A DNA stretch of 64,000 bases from Rhizomonospora bruguierae (GTDB lineage: Bacteria; Actinomycetota; Actinomycetes; Mycobacteriales; Micromonosporaceae): NCBI RefSeq assembly GCF_018397995.1, contig NZ_BBQH01000040.1, positions 1 to 64,000 of the forward strand. Reading direction: 5' to 3'. Below the pieces are notes generated by a model. That model worked only from the letters and a program-made list of their open reading frames with translations. It did no database searches and was not told the origin of the DNA. The translations under genes and the position numbers were made by a program. Positions 44,422-52,052 of the stretch are shown here, piece by piece (the first letter of the stretch is position 1; the number at the start of each line of letters is the position of its first letter).

Positions 44422-45272
44422 ATGGACGTGCTGGACCGCGCGGAGGCGTTCCTTTGGGTCAACGCCCGTCTGCTTGATCGGCTGCGCTTCGCGTTCCACT
44501 TCCGCGACGGCGACCCGGCCCGGGTGATCGACGCGTTGCGGCCATACCAGAACCCTGACGGCGGTTCGGGCACGGACTCGAACCGGACCTGCGCGGCCCC
44601 GAAAGCCAACCCGTGCCGGTCGAGGTGGCGCTGTTCGTCATGGACGAGGTGGGCACGATCGACGGTGACCTGCTTTCCGGCTGCCTCCGCTACCTGGAGT
44701 CAATCACCAGGCCGGATGGCGGCGTCCCCTGGGTTCTGCCGACGCGCAGCCCACGCGGCCCATGGTGGGCACCGGCCGACGGCCTGCCCGGCTCGCTCAA
44801 CCCCACCACCTCGATCGCCGGCCTGCTGCTGAAGAACGGCATCGCCCACCCATGGGTCAACCGGGCCACCGACTTCTGCTGGACGGCCCTCGAAAACCTG
44901 ACCGAGCCACCCGGCCCGTACGACATACGCGCCATCCTCAAGTTCCTTGAGCACGTGCCGGATCGTCGTCGCGCCGAGACGATCTGGGCCGCCTTGAGCA
45001 GGGCCGTCCTCACTGTGGTCGACCTCGATCCGGACGCCGAGGGCGAGACACACGGGCCGCTTGACTTCGCACCGACCCCGCGCAGCCTGGCGCGATCCAT
45101 GCTCCCCGCCGATGTGTTCGACCGCCACCTGGACGCCTTGGCGGCGAGGCAGAAACCGGACGGCGGGTGGGACTTCACCTTCGAGTCCTGGACGCCGATC
45201 ACCCGCCCCGAGTGGCGAGGCTGGGTCACGGTGGAGGCGCTGGTAACCCTCAGCGAGAACGGCCGCCTCTAG
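44422..45272 (+). pseudogene. Frameshifted prenyltransferase/terpene-cyclase-repeat-like protein
   Basis: The first frame reads MDVLDRAEAFLWVNARLLDR, continues to RPYQNPDGG, then leaves frame after 44564. A second frame continues FGHGLEPDLRGPESQPVPVEVALFVMDEVG through to VTVEALVTLSENGRL. Restoring one G in GGCGGTTC at about 44564 gives a continuous ORF of about 283 codons. The QNPDGGFG and QKPDGGWDF motifs are QW-type alpha/alpha-barrel repeats. I recall intact actinobacterial homologues with this opening. It is either a young pseudogene or a sequencing error. A TACTGT -10 is 6 nt before the ATG. Confidence 0.75.
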
Positions 45273-45430
45273 CGATCGTTGGCCTCGACCTCCGGGCAGC
45301 CATCAACCGGGCCGCCGGATCAGTGACCGGGATCCTCAAGGGCCTGGCTCACTCCTCCGGCAGAAGGTCTACCACCGGCGCGCGTCGGCCGTGTGATGGT
45401 GGGGTCATTGCGGGTCGGTCGCGACGCCGA

Positions 45431-46363
45431 TCAGTGGCGTGATGCGGACGGGGTGATGTCGATGCCGGTGAGTTGCGCGGACCGCACCCACAGGCGGGCC
45501 GCGAGGTCGGGATCGGTGGCCGCTCCGGTGAGCGCCTCGAACGTCGGTCGGGCTTGGCGTAGTGGCCGGCCCGGGCCGATGTGCCGGCCGGTGGGTGCCG
45601 CGGCCTCGGTGGCGGCGTAGAGGATCGGCGCCACGGCTTCGTCGATCGGTCGGCGCAGGAGGAGACCCATCAACGTGCCGGCCGCGCGGGTCAGGGGCGG
45701 CGCGTCCCGGTCCAGGTCGGTCCTGGCCATGCCGGGGTGGGCGAGCAGGCTGCGTACCGGTGACCCGGCGGCACGCAGCCGGCGGTCGAGTTCGAGGGCG
45801 AAGAGCACGTTGGCGAGTTTGGACGTGGCGTAGGCGCCGCCTGGTGAGTAGCCGCGTTCGGCGGCGAGGTCGGCCGGGTCGAGGCGGCCCAGCCGGTAGA
45901 GGCCGGACCCGACGGTCACCACGACGGGGTCGCGTCCGGCGGTCAGCCGGTCGAGGAGCCGGCCGGTGAGCGCGAAGTGGCCGAGGTGGTTGGTGGCCAG
46001 CTGGCTTTCCACGCCCTGCGGGCTGAGTCGCCGGGGCACGTTGCCGATGCCGCCGTTGTTGATCAGCGCGTCGACGGTGACCGAGTCGGCGCGCAGATCG
46101 TCGGCGAACCGGTGCACGGTGTCGAGGTCCAGCAGGTCCAGGTGGCGGATGTCGAGGTCGGCTTTCGCGTTGTCGGTGCGCAGCTCACGGCGTACCCGAT
46201 CGCCCTTGTCGGTGTCGCGGACCGCCATGATCACGCGAGCGCCGCGCGCGGCGAGGTGGCGGGTGATCGCCACGCCGAGGCCGCTGCTGGCGCCGGTGAC
46301 CACGAAGGTACGGCCGGTCTGGTCGCGAAGGTCGGCGACGCTCCATGTGGCGGTGCGAGTCAT
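45431..46363 (-). CDS. Short-chain dehydrogenase/reductase
   Basis: A 310-residue SDR oxidoreductase: TGASSGLGVAITRHLA (cofactor-binding TGxxxGxG), NNGGIG, a Ser strand (VVVTVGSGLYRLG) and the catalytic YxxxK in GAYATSKLAN. It resembles the retinol-dehydrogenase-like/WW-domain oxidoreductase group common in actinobacteria. The substrate is unknown. It is divergent from a TetR gene with two matching operators between them and presumably under its control. ATG start with GGGAGGG upstream. Confidence 0.92.
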   Translation of the reverse strand: MTRTATWSVADLRDQTGRTFVVTGASSGLGVAITRHLAARGARVIMAVRDTDKGDRVRRELRTDNAKADLDIRHLDLLDLDTVHRFADDLRADSVTVDALINNGGIGNVPRRLSPQGVESQLATNHLGHFALTGRLLDRLTAGRDPVVVTVGSGLYRLGRLDPADLAAERGYSPGGAYATSKLANVLFALELDRRLRAAGSPVRSLLAHPGMARTDLDRDAPPLTRAAGTLMGLLLRRPIDEAVAPILYAATEAAAPTGRHIGPGRPLRQARPTFEALTGAATDPDLAARLWVRSAQLTGIDITPSASRH

Positions 46364-46382
46364 GAACCCTCCCGAGGGTAAG

Positions 46383-46430
46383 CGGATGACTTATCCGATT
46401 GAAGGCCAGCCGAACCGGATTGTCAATCCG
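46383..46430. promoter_or_regulatory. Twin CGGAT-N5-ATCCG operators between SDR and TetR genes
   Basis: Two copies of the same palindrome, CGGATGACTTATCCG (46383-46397) and CGGATTGTCAATCCG (46416-46430), have centres 33 bp apart (three helical turns). The second copy ends 6 bp before the TAGACT -10 (46437-46442) of the leaderless TetR gene. Confidence 0.75.
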
Positions 46431-46448
46431 CTTCGGTAGACTGGCCCG

Positions 46449-47033
46449 GTGACCACGCCGCTGCGCGCCGACGCCGCCCGCAACCGCGACCGGGTGCTGG
46501 CCACGGCCCGCCTCGCGGTGGCCGCGGGCGAGCTGTCGTTGCAGCTCAACGACATCGCCCGCCGGGCCGGGATGGGCGTCGGCACGGTCTACCGGCACTT
46601 CCCGACCCGCCGGGCGCTCCTCGAGGCCCTCGCCGACGACGCCTTCACCGCGCTGCTCGACGACGCCCGCGCCGCGAGCCAGCACCAGGACGCCTGGACC
46701 GGCGTCGAGATCCTCCTGCGGGCGCTGCTCATGCGGCAGTTGGCCGACCCGGCGTTCGCCGAAGTGATCTCCACGTCGCCGGACCTGGACGTGTCGGCGC
46801 GCACCGCCACCCATCGCGACGAGTTCAGCGAGCTGGCCCGGGCCGTACTCGGACACGCCCGAAAGGCCGATGTGGTGCGGGCCGGCCTCACCGACGACGA
46901 CCTGCACCACCTGGTCTGCGGCACGGTATTCGCCCTGCGCATCGGCGATGAGCCGAGCGAACGGGTCGAGCGCTACCTGCGGGTCCTCCTCGACGGCATC
47001 CGCACCGCGCCGCCGAACCAGCGGAAGCGGTGA
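46449..47033 (+). CDS. TetR/AcrR family regulator
   Basis: A 194-residue repressor with TetR N-terminal domain (RADAARNRDRVLATARLAVAAGELSLQLNDIARRAGMGVGTVYRHFPTRRALLEAL) and a short helical effector domain. It belongs to the group typically found beside SDR or aldo-keto reductase genes. GTG start, with a -10 hexamer 6 nt upstream and no RBS. It ends 23 bp before the convergent MDR gene. Confidence 0.93.
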   Translation: MTTPLRADAARNRDRVLATARLAVAAGELSLQLNDIARRAGMGVGTVYRHFPTRRALLEALADDAFTALLDDARAASQHQDAWTGVEILLRALLMRQLADPAFAEVISTSPDLDVSARTATHRDEFSELARAVLGHARKADVVRAGLTDDDLHHLVCGTVFALRIGDEPSERVERYLRVLLDGIRTAPPNQRKR

Positions 47034-47056
47034 CACCGGCCGGCCTGTGTCGGCCG

Positions 47057-48040
47057 TCAGGTGGTGATGACCACTTTCGCCCGGGCGTGTTCACCTTCGA
47101 GGTACCGGATGGCTTGGGGCACCCCGTGGAGCGGGTAGGTCCGGTCGATGACCGGGGTGAGCCGGCCGGCCTCGGCGTAGGCGCGGAGCGCGTCGAGGTG
47201 CTGCCGGCTCGGCGCCGTTGCGAGGATGACGATGCGGTGTCGGATGAAGGGCGCCAGCATCCGCCCGCGCATGAGCAGCCAGACCGGTCCGATGACACTG
47301 CCGCCGCGGTACACCCCGCCGCCGGAGAGCACCAGCGTCCCGGTTGGGGTCAGTGCCCGCCGAAGCGCGGTGAGTGAGCGGTTGCCGACCAGGTCGAACA
47401 GGACATCGTGGCGGCGGGCGTCGCGGGTGAAGTCGTCGCGGGTGTAGTCGACGACGCGGTCGGCGCCGAGGGAGCGGATCAGGTCGACGTTGCGGGTGCG
47501 GCACACCGCGGTCACCGTCGCGCCGAGCGCCTTGGCCAGTTGGACGGCCAGGGTGCCGACGCCGCCGGAGGCGCCGTTGATGAGGACGCGGTGGCCGGGC
47601 TCGACCTGCCCGGCGTCGCGCAGTCCCATGAGTGCGGTGATGCCCGCCAGCGGCAGGGCGGCGGCCTGCTGCGGCGTCAGGTTCGCCGGCTTCGGCGCGA
47701 CCAGGGCCTCGGGTACGCACACGTACTCGGCGAACGCGCCGTTGGCATCGCCGAGGTCGCCGAAGACGGCGTCGCCCGGGCGCATTTCTCGAACGTGCGG
47801 GCCGACCGCCTCGACCCGGCCGGCGAAGTCGCGACCACGGATGCGCGCCTTGGGCCCTGACCGGCCCATCGCCAACCGCGCCATCCGCGGGTCGCCCCGC
47901 ATGGCATGCCAGTCGTACGCGTTGAGCGCGGCGGCCTCGACCCGCACGAGTACCTCGTCGGCGGCCGGCACCGGCTTGTCGACCTCCGCGAGCGTGAGCG
48001 TCTCCGGCGAACCGTATCGATCCTGAACGATCGCTTTCAT
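47057..48040 (-). CDS. Quinone oxidoreductase-like MDR protein (zinc-free alcohol dehydrogenase family)
   Basis: A 327-residue NADP-dependent medium-chain reductase. N-terminal GroES-like domain (MKAIVQDRYGSPETLTLAEVDKP; GRDFAGRVEAVG) and Rossmann domain with GASGGVGTLAVQLAKALGA; no zinc-ligand cysteines. Similar proteins reduce quinones or enoyl substrates and are often part of electrophile or antibiotic defence. The ATG follows GGGGAGGGAAGAG. The large mirrored operator lies directly upstream, shared with the divergent TetR gene. Confidence 0.92.
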   Translation of the reverse strand: MKAIVQDRYGSPETLTLAEVDKPVPAADEVLVRVEAAALNAYDWHAMRGDPRMARLAMGRSGPKARIRGRDFAGRVEAVGPHVREMRPGDAVFGDLGDANGAFAEYVCVPEALVAPKPANLTPQQAAALPLAGITALMGLRDAGQVEPGHRVLINGASGGVGTLAVQLAKALGATVTAVCRTRNVDLIRSLGADRVVDYTRDDFTRDARRHDVLFDLVGNRSLTALRRALTPTGTLVLSGGGVYRGGSVIGPVWLLMRGRMLAPFIRHRIVILATAPSRQHLDALRAYAEAGRLTPVIDRTYPLHGVPQAIRYLEGEHARAKVVITT

Positions 48041-48054
48041 CTCTTCCCTCCCCT

Positions 48055-48105
48055 GGTGTACGGCGTACACCTACCTGGAGGTACCGTAGGTGTACGCCGT
48101 ACACC
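48055..48105. promoter_or_regulatory. Mirrored double operator of the MDR/TetR divergon
   Basis: A perfect 20-bp inverted repeat (48055-48074 and 48086-48105, 11-bp spacer). Each arm contains a complete 15-bp palindrome, GTGTACGGCGTACAC or GTGTACGCCGTACAC, with centres 34 bp apart. It begins 14 bp from the MDR start codon. Confidence 0.85.
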
Positions 48106-48153
48106 TGTCAAGGCGGTTATCGTGTCAACCGCCGCCGGAAGACAAGGACCGAG

Positions 48154-48891
48154 ATGGCTGAGCAGGCCGAGACGCTGCGCCGGACCCCGCTGAGCAGGGA
48201 CCGGATCATGCGCGCCGCCGTCGCGCTCGCCGACGCGACCGGGCTGGAATCCCTCAGCATGCGCAACCTCGCCCAGAATCTGGGCGTCGTCCCGATGGCC
48301 CTCTACAAGCACGTGGCCAACAAGGACGAACTGCTCGACGGCATGATCGACGTGGTCGTCGGTGAGATCGATCCGCTGGTGCCCGACGCCGGCTGGAAGC
48401 AGGCCGTCCGCGCCCGCATCCTCTCGGCGCGGCAGGTGCTGCTGCGCCACCCCTGGGCGCCACTCGCGATCGAGTCGCGGAACATGGCGACGCCGGCCGC
48501 CCTTGCCTACCTCAACTCGATGGTCGGGACCTTCCGGGCCGGCGGGTTCTCCGCCGACCTCGCCCACCACGTGATGCACGCGATGGGCAGCCGAATCCTG
48601 GGCTTCAGCCAGGAACTGTTCGACGCCTCCCGGAACGCCGGCCGGACCGGCCCGACCGACCCGGCGCCGCCGGCGCCCCTACCACCGGAGGTCGCGGCCC
48701 GGTTCCCGCACCTCGCCGAGATCGCCACGGCGGCGTCCCACGACGACGCGTCGGTCGTGGGACAGGGCTGCGACGACCAGTTCGAGTTCGAGTTCGCGCT
48801 GGACCTGCTGCTGGACGGCATCGAACGGCTGCAACAGCAAGGCTGGACCTCGTTTTCGGCCCCCGCCCGGCGCGCACCAGATTCGCATTGA
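48154..48891 (+). CDS. TetR family regulator with TetR-type C-terminal domain
   Basis: A 245-residue regulator. The N-terminal domain (LSRDRIMRAAVALADATGLESLSMRNLAQNLGVVPMALYKHVANKDELLDGM) has the GVVPMALYKHV recognition helix of the classical TetR(C) group. The C-terminal domain is of the longer drug-responsive kind. RBS AAGGA lies 7 nt before the ATG. It probably represses the divergent MDR gene and itself through the mirrored operator. Confidence 0.92.
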   Translation: MAEQAETLRRTPLSRDRIMRAAVALADATGLESLSMRNLAQNLGVVPMALYKHVANKDELLDGMIDVVVGEIDPLVPDAGWKQAVRARILSARQVLLRHPWAPLAIESRNMATPAALAYLNSMVGTFRAGGFSADLAHHVMHAMGSRILGFSQELFDASRNAGRTGPTDPAPPAPLPPEVAARFPHLAEIATAASHDDASVVGQGCDDQFEFEFALDLLLDGIERLQQQGWTSFSAPARRAPDSH

Positions 48892-48970
48892 TTCGCCGAA
48901 CGCCACCTCGGCCCGTTCCCGGCGCGCCTCCGCGGTCACGATCCGGTCGTCGGCATGGAGCCGTGCGGGG

Positions 48971-49453
48971 TCAGCGGAACCGGGCGCGGTGCACCTCACG
49001 CAACTCCGCCTCGAGCTCCGCGACCGGCCCTTCCACCACCGCTCCCGGAACCACCTCACCGATCGGCAACACCGCGACCGGCGCCGCCGGGACATTCCAT
49101 TCCGCGAGCCACCCCGCCAGCTGCGCACCGGACAGGGCATACACGATCCGGCCCAGACCGACCCAGCCATGGCTGGCCGCGCACATGGGGCAATGTTCAC
49201 CCGACGTGTAGACCGTCGCCCGGGCCCGCTCCGCCGGGCTCAGGTTCGCCGCCGCCCACCGCGAGATCTCGAACTCCGGATGCCGCGTGGCATCCCCACC
49301 CTTGACCCGGTTCCGGTCCTCGAACAGCACCACCCCATCGCCCGACACCAGCACCGACCCAAACGGCTCATCCCCGTCCGCCAGGGCCTCCCGCGCCAGA
49401 TCAACGCAACGGCGCAGATGTACAAGGTCGCTATCCGTGGCGCTCATGCGCAT
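48971..49453 (-). CDS. Cytidine/guanine deaminase-like nucleoside deaminase
   Basis: A 160-residue CMP/dCMP-deaminase-fold enzyme. The zinc site is TRHPEFEIS (His and catalytic Glu, with Pro in place of the usual Ala) and SGEHCPMCAASHGW (two Cys). The substrate may be guanine, cytosine or another amino-purine; the sequence is closest in form to the guanine deaminase-like group. Two starts are possible, MRMSATD at 49453 and MSATD at 49447, with no strong RBS. Followed by about 80 bp to the TetR stop. Confidence 0.88.
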   Translation of the reverse strand: MRMSATDSDLVHLRRCVDLAREALADGDEPFGSVLVSGDGVVLFEDRNRVKGGDATRHPEFEISRWAAANLSPAERARATVYTSGEHCPMCAASHGWVGLGRIVYALSGAQLAGWLAEWNVPAAPVAVLPIGEVVPGAVVEGPVAELEAELREVHRARFR

Positions 49454-49620
49454 AGACCTACCACATCCCCGACGCCGGCCCCGGCCACGCACGGCGGGGA
49501 CAAATCCGGGCGGTCACCGCCGGTGGCGCCGCCACCGCCCGCGAGGGCGGCAGGAGTTACCTCACAACGGACCTGCGACCAGCCGAGACGTGACCGGCGA
49601 GGGGATACGCTGCCAGACGG

Positions 49621-49807
49621 CGCTGGTTCGCCCGGCCGGAACCGGCCGGGCGTCGTAAGAGGGAACCCGGTGCGAGTCCGGGACTGCCCCGCAGCGGTAA
49701 GTGGGAACGACCGCCGTCACCACGCACTGGACCACGAGGTCTGGGAAGCGACGGCCAGTAGGAGACCGGTAACCCCGGCCCGCCCACGAGTCCGAAGACC
49801 TGCCGGC
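49621..49807 (+). promoter_or_regulatory. Cobalamin riboswitch 3, upstream of thioesterase-LysE operon
   Basis: Canonical aptamer blocks: GCTGGTTCG, AGAGGGAACCCGGTGCGAG, TCCGGGACTGCCCCGC, GGGAACG, CACTGG, CTGGGAAGCGACGGCCAGTAGG, GAGTCCGAAGACCTGCC. A 9-bp hairpin with an ACC loop (49811-49831, one G-U) follows. The thioesterase GTG is about 140 nt downstream on the same strand, with no other gene between. The target is unusual for this riboswitch class. Confidence 0.95.
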
Positions 49808-49948
49808 GCCGCGTACACGACCCGTGTGCGCTGCCGTCGGCCTCGTGGGAGGGCTGGACGGGTGGCCCGCCGCGTCCCGACGCGGACGGGTCCTCGACAG
49901 CGTGTCCGCGTCCCGGCGGTGTGGCTCCCCGAGGGACGGAATACCGCT

Positions 49949-50461
49949 GTGCACGACACCGCCGCCATCGCCGGCCGACCCCCGTCGGCGTCGCACCTGA
50001 CCCTGTCGCAGATCATGGACCAGCACCACACCAACCTCATGGGCACCGTCCACGGTGGCCGGATCCTCAACCTCATCGACTCCGTCGCCGGGGTGGTCGC
50101 CGCCCGGCACTCCGACGGGCCGGCCGTCACCGCGGCCATCGACGAAACCGCCTTCCTCCGCGCGGTGCGGGTCGGCGACGTCGTCCACGTCGACGCCCGG
50201 ATCACCTGGGCCGGCCGCAGCTCCATGGAGGTCGCCGTCAAGGTCACCGCCGACCGGTGGGACCGGGCGGTTCCACCGGTCGACGTGGCCACCGCCCACC
50301 TGGTCATGGTCGCCGTGAACGATGACGGCCAGCCCCGTACGGTCCCACCGCTGCTGCCGCAGACCGACGGTGACCGGCGCCGCTACCGCGAGGCGCAGAT
50401 CCGCCGCCAACACCGGCTCACGCTGCGGCAGGCCCTGCTCGACGGCGCCGGGGAGGGCTGA
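49949..50461 (+). CDS. Acyl-CoA thioesterase (YciA/BACH-like hotdog), B12 riboswitch-controlled
   Basis: Hydrolyses acyl-CoA to free acid plus CoA. The 170-residue protein has the acyl-CoA hydrolase signature LSQIMDQHHTNLMGTVHGGR followed by ILNLIDSVAG (N-x-x-G-T-V-H-G-G and the catalytic-type Asp), then AIDETAFLRAVRVGDVVHVDARITWAGRSSMEVAV. The start is the GTG at 49949 (VHDTAAIAGRPPSASH), with GAGGGACGGA upstream. It follows a cobalamin riboswitch and lies 3 bp before a LysE-type exporter gene. The substrate is not determined by sequence; methylmalonyl-CoA or propionyl-CoA would fit the regulation (inference). Confidence 0.92.
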   Translation: MHDTAAIAGRPPSASHLTLSQIMDQHHTNLMGTVHGGRILNLIDSVAGVVAARHSDGPAVTAAIDETAFLRAVRVGDVVHVDARITWAGRSSMEVAVKVTADRWDRAVPPVDVATAHLVMVAVNDDGQPRTVPPLLPQTDGDRRRYREAQIRRQHRLTLRQALLDGAGEG

Positions 50462-50464
50462 GAG

Positions 50465-51088
50465 GTGCTAGGACTGTCCGTGGCGGCGCTCGCCGGCTAC
50501 CTCGCCGCGATCGTCGTGTTCATGGTCACCCCCGGCCCGGACATGATGTTCGTCCTGGCCAACGCGGCCCGCTATGGCACCCGCGCCGGGGTGGTCGCCG
50601 CGCTCGGCGTCGCGGCGGGGGAGGCGGTGCACGTCACGGCGGTGGTCTGCGGCCTCGCGGCGCTGGTATCCGCTTCACCGGTGCTGTTCACCGCGATCCG
50701 CTGGGCCGGCGCCACCTACCTGATCGTCCTCGGGGTGCGGGCGCTGCGCAGCGACCACGGCCCGGTCGGCGTCGAGCCGCAGCGGGGCGACCGGCCCGGG
50801 CGGGCGTTCCTGCGCGGGCTGGTGACGAACCTGCTCAACCCGAAGATGATCCTGTTCAGCGTGGCGTTCCTACCCCAGTTCGTCGACCCGGCCACGGGTA
50901 ACACCACCGCGCAGCTGGTGCTGCTCGGCGCGGTCTTCATGGCCGTGCAGCTCACCGTCGACATCGCGCTGGGCGCGGGCGCCGGGCGGCTCGCCGCCCG
51001 GCTGACCGACGACCGCTGGTCACGACGGATCAACCGGATCTGCGCCGTCGCGTTCGTCGCCCTCGGAATTCGCCTGGCGGCCGGCTGA
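50465..51088 (+). CDS. LysE/RhtB family exporter
   Basis: A 207-residue inner-membrane exporter with six helices and the family motif VTPGPDMMFVLANAARYGTRAGV near the N-terminus; NLLNPKMILFSVAFLPQFV marks the fourth-helix region. LysE/RhtB proteins export amino acids and related small acids. The GTG start lies 3 bp after the thioesterase stop codon, so the two genes are translated as a unit under the B12 riboswitch. It could export the acid released by the thioesterase or an amino acid that accumulates in B12 shortage. No clear terminator follows. Confidence 0.92.
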   Translation: MLGLSVAALAGYLAAIVVFMVTPGPDMMFVLANAARYGTRAGVVAALGVAAGEAVHVTAVVCGLAALVSASPVLFTAIRWAGATYLIVLGVRALRSDHGPVGVEPQRGDRPGRAFLRGLVTNLLNPKMILFSVAFLPQFVDPATGNTTAQLVLLGAVFMAVQLTVDIALGAGAGRLAARLTDDRWSRRINRICAVAFVALGIRLAAG

Positions 51089-51139
51089 CGTCGGGCCAGG
51101 CGCGCGTCGGTGCAGTTCCGCGTCGATGCCGTCCCCCGG

Positions 51140-51754
51140 TCAGATCTTCGGCGTCGCGGTGCGGGCGGCGTCGAAGCGGCCGATCACATCCGACCAGTTG
51201 ACCAGCTTCCACAGTCGGTCGACGTAGTCGGGGCGCACGTTCTTGTACTGCAGGTAGTAGGCGTGCTCCCAGGCGTCGAAGACCAGCAGCGGGGTCGCCC
51301 CCTGGCCGACGTTGCCGTGGTGGTCATACACCTGCTCCACGATCAGGCGCTGACCGAGCGGCTCCCACGCCAGCACGCCCCAGCCGGAGCCCTGCACGCT
51401 CTTCGTGGCCGCCGACAGGTGCCCGGCGAACGCGTCGAAGGAGCCGAAGTGCTCGTCGATCGCGGCGGCCAGCTCGCCGTCCGGGCGATCACCGCCGTCG
51501 GGGGACAGGTTGCCCCAGAAGATGGTGTGCAGCACGTGCCCGGACAGGTTGAACGCGAACGTCTTCTCCAGCCCCACCAGCCGGCCGAAGTCGCCCTTCT
51601 CCCGCGCCTCGGCGAGCTGGTCGAGACCGTCGTTGGCGCCCTTGACATACGCGGCGTGGTGCTTGCTGTGGTGCAGCTCCAGTATCTCGCCGGACATCGC
51701 CGGTTCGAGGGCGCCGTAGTCGTAGGGCATGTCGGGCAGCGTGTAGAGGCCCAT
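51140..51754 (-). CDS. sodF: Superoxide dismutase, Fe/Mn family
   Basis: Dismutates superoxide to oxygen and peroxide. A 204-residue cytosolic enzyme with the complete metal ligands: [13 protein letters not shown] (first His), [12 protein letters not shown] (second His), and [13 protein letters not shown] (Asp and fourth His). Whether Fe or Mn is bound cannot be decided with certainty; [13 protein letters not shown] and [11 protein letters not shown] suggest the actinobacterial Fe type. The ATG follows GGGGAACTT. A Nur-like dyad sits about 95-130 bp upstream. Convergent with the LysE gene. Confidence 0.92.
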   Translation of the reverse strand: MGLYTLPDMPYDYGALEPAMSGEILELHHSKHHAAYVKGANDGLDQLAEAREKGDFGRLVGLEKTFAFNLSGHVLHTIFWGNLSPDGGDRPDGELAAAIDEHFGSFDAFAGHLSAATKSVQGSGWGVLAWEPLGQRLIVEQVYDHHGNVGQGATPLLVFDAWEHAYYLQYKNVRPDYVDRLWKLVNWSDVIGRFDAARTATPKI

Positions 51755-51847
51755 CGGCAAGTTCCCCGCCTCACAGTCGTCGGATCGTCCGCGGGTGGGC
51801 GCCCCGACAGAGTTTCGGATCATCGCAAGCCGCGACCCCCACCCGCT

Positions 51848-51883
51848 GTTGCCAGTCTTTCGCAATTGCAAGTTATTGGCAAC
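51848..51883. promoter_or_regulatory. Dyad resembling two overlapping Nur (nickel-uptake regulator) boxes
   Basis: TTGCAA-N5-TGGCAA on the plus strand (51866-51882) and TTGCGA-N5-TGGCAA on the complement form a 36-bp dyad with GTTGCCA/TGGCAAC at its ends. As I recall, the Streptomyces Nur box is tTGCaa-N5-ttGCAA, and Nur represses sodF when Ni is available. The location upstream of the SOD gene fits. Confidence 0.55.
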
Positions 51884-52052
51884 AAGACCGCGCCGGTACC
51901 GCCATCAGCGGCAGCGGGTCCGGTCGCGGGCTCGGGTAGACTTGCCGGCGCGGCCCGCCCAGCAGGGCGGACCGGTTCGATGTCCGACGCCACGCGCCGC
52001 GGCCGACACGGTCAGCGCCGGGCGGGACGTCCCTTCAACGTTCGGAGTTCTT

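Noticed and set aside
44560-44620. Programmed frameshifting in the split gene
   Set aside because: There is no slippery heptamer, SD-like stimulator or downstream pseudoknot at the break; a simple base loss explains it.
49501-49620. A small gene between the deaminase and riboswitch 3
   Set aside because: No frame with coding bias; the stretch must hold the promoter of the riboswitch transcript.
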